Virus record (IMG/VR): IMGVR_UViG_3300025655_000311
Location: 1 to 22,906 of that record
Strand: one strand, 5' to 3'
From: a virus
Length of the DNA stretch: 22,906 nucleotides
Numbering within the stretch: the first letter of the stretch is position 1; every line of letters starts with the position of its first letter. Under the pieces are notes generated by a model. It was not told the DNA's origin, did not search any database, and saw only the letters and a program-made list of their open reading frames with translations. This document shows positions 1 through 5,379 of the stretch, in pieces. The position numbers and the translations under genes were made by a program.

Positions 1-1
1 A

Positions 2-889
2 ATCGAATCACCAGTTGAAAGCATTAGACAGATTCAATCTGTTTTAGAATACGTTATTAAAAATGATAAGCCTTTACTTATTATTGCAGATATGGAACCA
101 GCAGTAGCTGCTACATTAGCAATGAACAAAACAAAAGGTAACATAAAAGTAAATGTAATCAACGCTCCAACGTTTGGTATTAATAAAAGAGAAATATTAG
201 ATGATCTTTCTTTACTTACTGGAGCAACTGTTATAAATGAAGACTTAGGTGATGATATGGATTTAATTCAGCCAGAGTTTTTAGGATCATGCGTTAAATC
301 TGTTACATCGGAAAAAGAAACAATTATTCAAGTAGCAGATCCAGTTGATGAAGTTTTAGAACTAATAGACGCTATAAAAGCTGAATTATCAGAAACAAAA
401 ATACCTGGTATAATTATTAGATTAGAAAAAAGACTAGCTAGATTATCAGCTAAAATTGCTGTAGTAAAGGTTGGTGCTAATTCTGATATAGAATTAAAAG
501 AAAAAACAGATCGAGTAGAAGATGCAATTTGTGCTACTAAAGCTGCGATTAAAGAGGGTATTGTTCCAGGAGGTGGAATTGCTCTGTTAAATGCTTCTCA
601 AAATATAAAAGCTAAGTCAATAGGTGAACAAGTGCTACTAGATGCTATTCTAGCGCCTTTTAAGACCATTTTAGATAATGCTGGTATATTGGAGTATGAT
701 TTGCCTAAAACTAAAGGTAAAGGTCTTAATGTGGTTACAGGTAATATGGTAAATATGATTAAGTCAGGTATTATAGATCCTTTATTAGTTACAAAAAGTG
801 CACTTCGTAACGCAGCTTCTGTAGCTACAACTATACTATCAACAGATTGTGTAATCAATAATTTAAGAATTGATGAAGGCAATAGGTAA
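2..889 (+). CDS. groEL: Phage chaperonin GroEL (Cpn60), 5'-truncated by window edge
   Basis: This is the large chaperonin subunit, which folds proteins in an ATP-driven double-ring cage closed by GroES. The reading frame is already open at base 2, so the true start lies upstream; the ATG at 92 is internal. What remains is roughly the second half: the apical domain (PLLIIADMEP, INAPTFGINKRE, LTGATVI), the intermediate domain and the second equatorial segment. RVEDAICATK carries the Asp that aligns with the catalytic D398 of E. coli GroEL. VPGGGIAL is the nucleotide-contact Gly motif, and GIIDP and TKSALRNAASVA are equatorial signatures. The usual Gly-Met-rich C-terminal tail is absent; the protein stops soon after STDCVINNL. 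The final 17 bases overlap groES. The gene order, groEL before groES, is the reverse of the usual bacterial groES-groEL operon, which with the phage genes around it argues for a viral gene. The family call is very secure. Confidence 0.95.
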   Translation: MESPVESIRQIQSVLEYVIKNDKPLLIIADMEPAVAATLAMNKTKGNIKVNVINAPTFGINKREILDDLSLLTGATVINEDLGDDMDLIQPEFLGSCVKSVTSEKETIIQVADPVDEVLELIDAIKAELSETKIPGIIIRLEKRLARLSAKIAVVKVGANSDIELKEKTDRVEDAICATKAAIKEGIVPGGGIALLNASQNIKAKSIGEQVLLDAILAPFKTILDNAGILEYDLPKTKGKGLNVVTGNMVNMIKSGIIDPLLVTKSALRNAASVATTILSTDCVINNLRIDEGNR

Positions 890-1133
890 TAATATAATCA
901 TTATACCTGAAAAAATTGCAGGTGATGAAACTAAAGGCGGTTTGCTTTTAGTTAAAAAAGATAGAGAAGATATACGATATACTAAAGCTACTATAGCTAA
1001 TGTTAGTGAAGATATAAAAGTAGTTAATATTGGTGACCAAATATACTACGATAGACACGCTGGTCACGTAATAGAAATTGATAAAGAACTTTATACAATT
1101 ATTAAAGTTCAAGATATAGTAGTTGTTTTGTGA
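873..1133 (+). CDS. groES: Phage co-chaperonin GroES-like (Cpn10), 86 aa
   Basis: This is the small lid of the chaperonin cage, a heptameric beta-barrel that caps GroEL through a mobile loop. I chose the ATG at 873; an in-frame TTG at 870 is possible but less likely. The N-terminal strand (AIGNNIIIIPEK, residues 3-14) matches the family pattern. The mobile loop is around residues 16-33, with the hydrophobic tripeptide LLL after GG at 22-26 (IVL in E. coli GroES). The strand around NIGDQIYYD (52-60) matches the VGD-ivxF element, and the chain ends in a KVQDIVVVL strand. At 86 aa it is slightly shorter than bacterial GroES (about 95 aa). It overlaps the end of groEL by 17 bases, and its TGA overlaps the GTG of the next gene, so the three genes are probably one transcript with coupled translation. 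Confidence 0.88.
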   Translation: MKAIGNNIIIIPEKIAGDETKGGLLLVKKDREDIRYTKATIANVSEDIKVVNIGDQIYYDRHAGHVIEIDKELYTIIKVQDIVVVL

Positions 1134-1573
1134 GAAAATTAACAGCTAGTGACATTAGAGAGTTAAACCTATTTAAACACTACAGAGTAGTTAGAAAATG
1201 GGCTTGTAGAAATAACGATCTTAATGACGCTGAATTAGAGTTGCTTATATACTTTGATTGCATGGGATTATTTACAAAACAAGATTTTAAAATCGGTACA
1301 TACGCTTACAGTTGGGATAATAGACGCTGGAACAAGTTAGTAAAAGAAGGTTGGGTAGTAGTTTATAGAAATTACAATAGAACAACGCAACGATACAACA
1401 TATATAAAGTTTCATTAAAGTGTAAACAACTAATAGCAAGAATGTATCGTATTATGCTTGGAGACGAAGATATTCCTACAAGTTCAAGAAATAAAATAAT
1501 GTTAGGTAAGACTTATATGGATAAGGTTATGATAACAGCAATTAAAAATGTAAACAACGATAAAAATAGATAA
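1130..1573 (+). CDS. Conserved phage protein with a MarR-like winged-helix pattern
   Basis: A 147-aa basic protein that starts at a GTG overlapping the groES stop (GTGA). No ATG lies near, and the next Met is about 44 residues in. The middle reads like a MarR-type winged helix: a helix with LNDAELELLIYFDCMGLF, a second helix containing SWDNRRWNKLVKEGW as possible recognition helix, then a wing (VVVYRNYNRTTQRYNIY) and a basic helix KCKQLIARMYRIMLG. The pattern resembles the usual MarR order 'RL..EGWI.R......Y.L....K..L'. That suggests DNA binding, perhaps as a transcription factor or packaging accessory. It is unlikely to be the small terminase, because a better candidate sits directly before terL. 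Function is inferred from motif shape only. Confidence 0.72.
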   Translation: MRKLTASDIRELNLFKHYRVVRKWACRNNDLNDAELELLIYFDCMGLFTKQDFKIGTYAYSWDNRRWNKLVKEGWVVVYRNYNRTTQRYNIYKVSLKCKQLIARMYRIMLGDEDIPTSSRNKIMLGKTYMDKVMITAIKNVNNDKNR

Positions 1574-1574
1574 T

Positions 1575-2459
1575 ATGAATTCAAAATCACCTTTTCAAAA
1601 AGCATCACCACTAAAGGTATATAAATACGCATCAAGTGGATCTTATACTAATCCAGCTACGGTGATTCAACCAATAGTTGGTGCTGAAATTGGTCAAGCT
1701 ATAACAAAAGTTGGTTCAGACCTAGCGGTTAAAGCTATAAAAGCAAAAAAAGGTAAAGACAAATCAACAGAAGAGCATAAAAGGGAATTTGACAAACTAG
1801 GTAAGGATGCTGAAAGAGATTTTAAAGAATTTAAAGAAATTGGATTTGGTTTACAACCAAGTTCTTATTCTATCTCAAACCAAAGTGGACCAAGTGAAGA
1901 AAAAGAAAACGATACAAGCTTTTTAAGAGGTCCAATGATGACAGGAGACCCTATGTTAACTTCTGGAAGTGAAATAGATCCTTATGCCAATCTAAATCCT
2001 CAAGCGTTTACAGACGTTCAACAACAAGAACAAGCGCAAAACTCACAAATTCCATTGCCTAGTCCTAGAACAATGGATTTGTCTGCTATGCAAGATCCTT
2101 ATTCTGGACCTGGATCTAAATTTGATCCATCTGCTAGAATGAAAGCTGAATCTATTTATGGATCTGCGCTTCAACGTCAGGGTTTAATGAATTTAGGGTC
2201 TCCAGCTAACTTAGGTGGTAAAAAGTACAATGTAGAAGATTTAATAGATGAATCAGATTTTGACAAGCTAAAGACTGGTCATAACGTTCAGAATATAAGC
2301 AAAATACAAGAAGACGAAAAAGGTCAATTTATGACAACTCTGGGAGACGATGAAACTTTTATGGGAAGTTCTAGCAAAATAATAGATTACCCAAGACCTG
2401 GAGCTATAAGAGATACCATTAGACCAAAAAGAGGCAAATCTTTTAAAAAAAGATATTAA
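1575..2459 (+). CDS. Hypothetical low-complexity phage protein with N-terminal SPF element
   Basis: I do not recognise a domain in this 294-aa protein. It starts one base after the previous stop. The N-terminus contains two short elements, KSPFQ and ASPLK. A region around residues 33-55 (IVGAEIGQAITKVGSDLAVKAIKAKK) is amphipathic to weakly hydrophobic, and is followed by a charged helix rich in K, E and D. Residues from about 95 to 190 are rich in Ser, Pro, Gln, Asn and Gly and are probably disordered. The C-terminus is strongly basic (RPKRGKSFKKRY). The composition and position resemble small virion or capsid-cargo proteins I associate with marine phages, but that role is a guess. The gene itself is well supported by tight packing and A/T-biased codon use like its neighbours. 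Confidence 0.75.
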   Translation: MNSKSPFQKASPLKVYKYASSGSYTNPATVIQPIVGAEIGQAITKVGSDLAVKAIKAKKGKDKSTEEHKREFDKLGKDAERDFKEFKEIGFGLQPSSYSISNQSGPSEEKENDTSFLRGPMMTGDPMLTSGSEIDPYANLNPQAFTDVQQQEQAQNSQIPLPSPRTMDLSAMQDPYSGPGSKFDPSARMKAESIYGSALQRQGLMNLGSPANLGGKKYNVEDLIDESDFDKLKTGHNVQNISKIQEDEKGQFMTTLGDDETFMGSSSKIIDYPRPGAIRDTIRPKRGKSFKKRY

Positions 2460-2474
2460 AACAAAACAATAAAT

Positions 2475-2681
2475 ATGGACAAAAGAAAACAAATCATAAG
2501 CAAACCTAAGTTAGAAGGTCAAGTTGGTGAAAACGCTGTTTGGGATGGACCTTTAAGTAAAAAAGGTTTTCCAATGGGTAACGGAAGTAGCTCTGGCATA
2601 ACTGGTTTAGAAGTATCTAAAAACGAACCTTTTTACAAAGCTGGACCAATTACTATGAAGGCAAAGGGAAAAGGATTTTAA
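2475..2681 (+). CDS. Hypothetical small phage protein (68 aa)
   Basis: A 68-aa basic, Gly- and Lys-rich protein of unknown function. It begins at the ATG at 2475 after the leader acaaaacaataaat, an A-rich non-Shine-Dalgarno context like that of its neighbours. It holds GPLSKKGFPMGNGSS, NEPFYKAGP and a basic C-terminus KAKGKGF. No catalytic motif or membrane segment is visible. The stop lies one base before the next start. It belongs to the run of miniproteins between groES and the holin and was probably expressed with them. The short Pro-Phe and Gly-Pro elements recall those in neighbouring proteins. Confidence 0.65.
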   Translation: MDKRKQIISKPKLEGQVGENAVWDGPLSKKGFPMGNGSSSGITGLEVSKNEPFYKAGPITMKAKGKGF

Positions 2682-2682
2682 T

Positions 2683-2838
2683 ATGAGTTTTTCTGATATT
2701 AAACTATTATCACTTAATGGCGTGGCTTTAGCTATAAGCATGTCGCATGTAGAAGTAGGATTAAAGGTTTTGCTATTGCTCGTAAGTATCGGTTATACAA
2801 TATCTAAGTGGGTAAAACTTAAAGAAAAGAAGCAATAA
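2683..2838 (+). CDS. Small membrane protein (51 aa), possible holin or antiholin partner
   Basis: A 51-aa protein read from the ATG one base after the previous stop. It begins MSFSDIKLLSLNGVALAISM and ends with a basic tail (SKWVKLKEKKQ). There are two hydrophobic stretches: a short one at residues 8-20, and a clear membrane segment at about 25-40 (VGLKVLLLLVSIGYTI). The arrangement, a hydrophobic core followed by W and a lysine-rich end, fits a cytoplasmic-tailed membrane protein. I recall similar 'LLLLVSIGYTI.KW' miniproteins in marine Bacteroidota phages, without a known function. With a holin about 1.6 kb downstream it could act in lysis as a pinholin or antiholin. That is inference. Confidence 0.7.
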   Translation: MSFSDIKLLSLNGVALAISMSHVEVGLKVLLLLVSIGYTISKWVKLKEKKQ

Positions 2839-2845
2839 TTAGATT

Positions 2846-3124
2846 ATGGCGTATATACAAAACGGTTCTCCTTTTTTAAAAGTAAGAAAAACTACTAAAG
2901 GAAAAGGTAGAAACTTTAGAACAGCAGAAGAAGGCGCTGGTATGACAGAGACTGGTGTTAAAAAATACAGAAAAGAAAATCCAGGTAGTAAACTGCAAAC
3001 AGCCGTAACTGGAGATGTTAAACCAGGAAGCAAAGATGCTAAGCGTCGTAAATCTTTCTGTGCTAGATCAAAAGGCTGGACAGGAGAAAGAGGTAAGGCC
3101 GCTAGAAAAAGATGGAAATGCTAA
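2846..3124 (+). CDS. DUF6321-type phage protein (92 aa)
   Basis: A 92-aa, strongly basic protein. It starts MAYIQNGSPFLKVRKT, then has the pattern AGMTETGVKKYRKENPGSKLQTAVTG followed by KPGSKDAKRRKSFCAR and ends with AARKRWKC. This order (GMT..G..KYR..NPGSKL..AVT, then a RRKSFCAR motif and a final WKC or WNC) matches the family I know as DUF6321, common in marine phages and of unknown function. The two conserved cysteines (in KSFCAR and at the C-terminus) could bind metal or form a disulfide. The basic charge would suit nucleic-acid binding, perhaps as an internal head protein. The N-terminal NGSPF element resembles that of the gene at 1575. Confidence 0.8.
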   Translation: MAYIQNGSPFLKVRKTTKGKGRNFRTAEEGAGMTETGVKKYRKENPGSKLQTAVTGDVKPGSKDAKRRKSFCARSKGWTGERGKAARKRWKC

Positions 3125-3145
3125 ACAAACATAAATATTAAAATA

Positions 3146-3352
3146 ATGGAAAAAGGACACTACGGACAATATACAGGAAATGCAAGATGTTGCAAAGGAT
3201 CAGGCAGATCTTACGACGTTAAAGAAGCTTATAACAAAGATTTAAGTAGTAAAGCTAGAATGCATTACTTAGAAAACGAAATTGCAGATAGTAAATCAGC
3301 GGCTAAAATGTATGGATCTCCAGCTAAAAAAGCCGGTTGTTCTAAATATTAA
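3146..3352 (+). CDS. Hypothetical Cys-containing miniprotein (68 aa)
   Basis: A 68-aa protein of unknown function in the small-gene run. It has a vicinal pair of cysteines near the N-terminus (NARCCKGSGRSYDVKEAY) and one more near the end (KKAGCSKY). The middle (LSSKARMHYLENEIADSKSAAKMY) is probably helical. The C-terminal region carries MYGSPAKK, a further copy of the short GSP element seen in neighbouring proteins. The start codon follows an A/T-rich leader (taaatattaaaata) without a Shine-Dalgarno sequence. The open frame ends three bases before the next gene. Confidence 0.65.
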   Translation: MEKGHYGQYTGNARCCKGSGRSYDVKEAYNKDLSSKARMHYLENEIADSKSAAKMYGSPAKKAGCSKY

Positions 3353-3355
3353 TAA

Positions 3356-3511
3356 ATGGAATCAAAAGGTTTAGGCGATACTGTAGAAAAATTTACAGAA
3401 GCGACCGGTATAAAAACCATTGTTGACAAAGTGTCGCAAGGATTAAATGTTCCTTGTGGTTGTCAACAGAGAAAAGAAAAGTTAAACGAGTTATTTCCAT
3501 ATAATAAATAA
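3356..3511 (+). CDS. GLGDT-type phage miniprotein with CxC motif (51 aa)
   Basis: A 51-aa protein starting three bases after the previous stop. It reads KGLGDTVEKFTEATGIKT, then VDKV and a Cys motif VPCGCQQRKEKLNELFPYNK. I recall this pattern (GLGD-T-ek-t-atGIk-vV, DCGC..RKe.lN..FPY) from many Bacteroidota phages and some prophages as a conserved short protein without known function. It is often found near lysis or structural genes. The N-terminal half is an amphipathic helix. The CGC pair with the basic RKEK could bind a metal, but only two cysteines are present. The gene is too short for many gene callers but its family pattern makes it convincing. Confidence 0.78.
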   Translation: MESKGLGDTVEKFTEATGIKTIVDKVSQGLNVPCGCQQRKEKLNELFPYNK

Positions 3512-3513
3512 TT

Positions 3514-3831
3514 ATGGCTTTTAAAATGAAAGGTGCTCCTTACTTCGATACCAATACTCCAATATACAATATTGATATGGAGGATGGCGTCCTTGGTAAA
3601 GCTAATAATAACGGTACTATAGTTTTAAACAATAAACTTACAGATCCAAAGCAAATACAAGATGTTATAGAGCATGAAATGGTTCACATAGATCAAATTA
3701 AAAGAGGTGATCTAAATTATGATAATAAAAATGTATATTGGAAAGGTAAAACAATTCCAAGGTCTAGTATAAAAGAAGGCTCAGCTGCTTTAGCCTGGGA
3801 AAAAGAAGCATACAATAAAACAAAAAAATAG
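3514..3831 (+). CDS. Mini zinc-metallopeptidase-like protein (HEMVH motif)
   Basis: A 105-aa protein that starts MAFKMKGAPYFDTN, followed by a conserved-looking DMEDGVLGKANNNGTIVLNN. A helix DVIEHEMVHIDQIKRGD carries the zinc-peptidase motif HExxH at residues 54-58. A possible third ligand is Glu in AWEKEAY (about 96-99). All of this fits a compressed gluzincin-like fold at the lower end of metallopeptidase size. I recall close relatives in marine phages but no experimental function. It could be a virion-borne peptidase acting on the prohead or the cell wall, or an inactive binding protein. No signal peptide is visible. It starts two bases after the previous gene and lies in the same run as the holin. 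No other lytic enzyme appears in the window. Confidence 0.75.
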   Translation: MAFKMKGAPYFDTNTPIYNIDMEDGVLGKANNNGTIVLNNKLTDPKQIQDVIEHEMVHIDQIKRGDLNYDNKNVYWKGKTIPRSSIKEGSAALAWEKEAYNKTKK

Positions 3832-3835
3832 TATT

Positions 3836-4105
3836 ATGAATTCATTTATGAGTAAACATTCTGCTGCGGCAAGAGAAAGAAAAGCATTATTAGGCAATAT
3901 GCCAGTTGATGATAAGGCTAGTGCCTTTAATTACAACGATCCTGGAGACAAGAAAAAAAGTAAATTAAAAGGCTACACTGAAGAAGAAAAAGAAGCTATT
4001 AAGCAAAGAGTGTATAATAGAAGCAAAAGAGGAGAAAAAGCAAGTGTTTACACACAATCAGAACTAGCTAGAGATGTTAGATCAGGAAAGGTAAAAAAAC
4101 AATAA
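3836..4105 (+). CDS. Small basic phage protein, 'KASA' family, first copy
   Basis: An 89-aa hydrophilic protein of unknown function. Its N-terminus (MSKH, then LLGNMPVDDKASAFNYN at about residues 18-34) aligns without gaps with LLSDIFIDNKASALNHN in the protein at 4226, so the two are paralogues. The C-terminal halves differ. Here it is YTEEEKEAIKQRVYNRSKRGEKASVYTQSELARDVRSGK, a charged helical stretch. Three bases after its stop comes a damaged copy of the holin start. This copies the layout of the second unit, in which the paralogue is joined to the intact holin. The role is unknown; close linkage to a holin in both copies suggests a lysis or release connection. Confidence 0.7.
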   Translation: MNSFMSKHSAAARERKALLGNMPVDDKASAFNYNDPGDKKKSKLKGYTEEEKEAIKQRVYNRSKRGEKASVYTQSELARDVRSGKVKKQ

Positions 4106-4108
4106 AAA

Positions 4109-4160
4109 ATGTGGAAAACACTACTAAACCTTTTTAAAGAAGGTGATGGTAAAAAATCTG
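4109..4160 (+). repeat. 52-bp direct repeat, copy A (holin start)
   Basis: This is the upstream copy of an imperfect direct repeat; the partner is 4480-4531, with 48 of 52 identical bases. The differences are at repeat positions 11, 18, 32 and 44. Homology ends within a few bases after the shared aaaatctg. Confidence 0.85.
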
Positions 4161-4186
4161 GGAGAACAATCAATCGAGAGATATGA
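4109..4186 (+). pseudogene. Truncated duplicate of the holin gene start
   Basis: The first 52 bases (4109-4160) match the start of the intact holin gene (4480-4531) at 48 of 52 positions by my count. The homology then ends abruptly, and the frame stops at a TGA after 25 codons (MWKTLLNLFKEGDGKKS...). None of the membrane segments remain. After the breakpoint the sequence is unrelated. It contains a short overlapping frame, 4146-4211, reading MVKNLGEQSIERYDPSEPRS, which may be the tail of some other lost gene. This is best read as the remnant of a tandem duplication of a two-gene unit. Alternatively the 25-aa peptide is expressed as an N-terminal holin decoy, but nothing in the sequence shows this. 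Confidence 0.7.
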
Positions 4187-4225
4187 TCCTAGCGAGCCTA
4201 GAAGTAATTAAATAAAAACAATATT

Positions 4226-4480
4226 ATGAGTTGGATGACTAAGCACACTAAAAACCTTTTAAGTGATATTTTTATAGATAATAAAGCAAGCGCTTTAAAT
4301 CATAACTCTTTTCCAGTGCACAAACACCCACATTCAGCTATTGATCCAGACGCTCCAGGTGTTCCAGGTACTCCAGGTTATGAGCCAAAGGTGAAAAGAA
4401 GTGAATTAGACGCCGAAGGTAAAAAAATATTTGACGCAAACAAAAAGAAGCGGCAAAAAGATAAAAAGTCAAAGTTGTAA
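4226..4480 (+). CDS. Small phage protein, 'KASA' family, second copy
   Basis: An 84-aa hydrophilic protein, paralogous to the gene at 3836 over the N-terminal MTKH ... DNKASALNHN stretch. It then has a His/Pro/Gly-rich section (VHKHPHSAIDPDAPGVPGTPGYEPKVKR) and a charged C-terminus (SELDAEGKKIFDANKKKRQK). The segment PDAPG-PGTPGYEP looks extended and non-globular. Its stop codon shares a base with the holin start (TAATG), so translation of the two is probably coupled. The function is unknown. The tight link to the holin suggests a role in lysis or in particle release. Confidence 0.72.
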   Translation: MSWMTKHTKNLLSDIFIDNKASALNHNSFPVHKHPHSAIDPDAPGVPGTPGYEPKVKRSELDAEGKKIFDANKKKRQKDKKSKL

Positions 4481-4531
4481 TGTGGAAAATACTACTCAAC
4501 CTTTTTAAAGGAGGTGATGGTAGAAAATCTG
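4480..4531 (+). repeat. 52-bp direct repeat, copy B (holin start)
   Basis: This is the downstream copy of the repeat whose partner is 4109-4160. It forms the first 17 codons of the intact holin gene. Confidence 0.85.
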
Positions 4532-4860
4532 TAGCTGGTAATTTAGCTTGGGATATTCGAGAAGCCATCAAAGGCAAAGAACTAGATCCTGAAAAACTAA
4601 TAGAGTTACAAACTAAGATAAATATGGTTGAAGCTTCGCATCGGACACTGTTCGTTGCAGGCTGGAGACCTTTTATAGGTTGGATCTGTGGCGTTGCGTT
4701 AGCTTATAATTTTGTTATACGTGATTTATTTATATGGGTAACAAAAACAACAGATGCTCCGCCTCCATTACAAATGGAACATTTAATGACAGTGCTACTA
4801 GGAATGCTCGGGCTTGGTGGCTTAAGAACATACGAGAAAATAAAAGATAAAGTAAAATAA
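4480..4860 (+). CDS. Three-segment holin of the GTA-holin type
   Basis: A 126-aa protein that should sit in the inner membrane and permit release at the end of infection. It starts at ATG in a TAATG overlap with the previous gene. An N-terminal amphipathic part (MWKILLNLFKGGDGRK, then a helix up to about residue 45) precedes SHRTLFVAGWRPFIGWICGVALAYNFVI, then FIWVTK. A last hydrophobic segment holds HLMTVLLGMLGLGGLRTYEK. The pattern 'S.R..FVAGWRPFIGW' followed by 'MTVLLGMLGLGGLRTYEK' is the signature of the three-membrane-segment holin family first described for gene transfer agent release (GTA_holin_3TM). The family is common in tailed phages. The start of the gene is duplicated at 4109. No endolysin adjoins it. 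Confidence 0.88.
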   Translation: MWKILLNLFKGGDGRKSVAGNLAWDIREAIKGKELDPEKLIELQTKINMVEASHRTLFVAGWRPFIGWICGVALAYNFVIRDLFIWVTKTTDAPPPLQMEHLMTVLLGMLGLGGLRTYEKIKDKVK

Positions 4861-4885
4861 TTAATAATCAATTAAATTTAATCAA

Positions 4886-5152
4886 ATGAGTAAAGTAAAA
4901 AAAATGGACACAGACGCAGTTAAAAAAATTACCGACGAACAATTAAAAACGGTTAAAAAACACCAACAAGACTTAAACAAGTCTTTAACTAATATCGGTT
5001 TTATAGAAACACAAAAGCATTCACTGCTTCACGAGTATGCTGGTCTGGTAGAAGATATTGAATCTTACAAAAAAGAACTAGAAGAGCAATACGGGGCTAT
5101 CAACATTAATATTGAAGATGGTACGTATACTGATATTGAAAAAGAGAAATAG
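4886..5152 (+). CDS. Conserved coiled-coil phage protein (88 aa)
   Basis: An 88-aa, highly charged protein that is mostly helix. Residues 10-70 show heptad-like spacing (ITDEQLKTVKKHQQDLNKSLTNIGFIETQKHSLLHEYAGLVEDIESYKKELEEQYG), so a coiled-coil hairpin is likely. It ends in ININIEDGTYTDIEK, a short strand pair that I recall as a conserved ending in marine flavophage proteins of unknown function. The start follows an AT-only palindrome and an A-rich leader. Its stop overlaps the next GTG by one base (TAGTG). Confidence 0.75.
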   Translation: MSKVKKMDTDAVKKITDEQLKTVKKHQQDLNKSLTNIGFIETQKHSLLHEYAGLVEDIESYKKELEEQYGAININIEDGTYTDIEKEK

Positions 5153-5379
5153 TGAGTAAAGTCATTAGAAAAATCAGCATAGGTTCTGATTATAAAAATG
5201 ACGCTATGCATTATGCTGTATCTCAGCAAGTATATGGAGGACATACTATTTCAGCTATTATCTTTGAAGAGTCTGAACAATCGTATAACATATACATAAA
5301 AAAAGACAATGAAGTTTTGCCTTGGAAAAAGTTTAATAGAAACATGGCAATATCAGTTGAATACGATTTAGAGTATTAA
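5152..5379 (+). CDS. Conserved hypothetical phage protein (75 aa)
   Basis: A 75-aa protein starting at a GTG that overlaps the previous stop; no ATG lies close to the start. It reads IRKISIGSDYKNDAMHYAVSQ near the N-terminus, then strands GGHTISAIIFEESEQSYNIYIKKDNEVLPWKKFNRNMAISVEYDLEY. The predominantly beta pattern and the 'KISIG.DYK..MHY..GQ' opening resemble a family I recall from Bacteroidota phages without a known function. Its stop overlaps the next ATG (TAATG), so three genes from 4886 to 5984 are translationally linked. A role in morphogenesis is possible from the position before the terminase but is unsupported. Confidence 0.75.
   Translation: MSKVIRKISIGSDYKNDAMHYAVSQQVYGGHTISAIIFEESEQSYNIYIKKDNEVLPWKKFNRNMAISVEYDLEY

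Noticed and set aside
870-875. TTG at 870 as the groES start
   Set aside because: The ATG three bases later gives the same protein minus one residue and is the more usual start.
4509-4519. GGAGGTG followed by ATG inside the holin gene
   Set aside because: It looks like a Shine-Dalgarno but the spacing is too short. The frame stops after five codons (MVENL).
4871-4882. ATTAAATTTAAT perfect 12-base palindrome before the gene at 4886
   Set aside because: A/T-only palindromes of this size are expected by chance in such A/T-rich gaps; no second copy with the same placement was seen.
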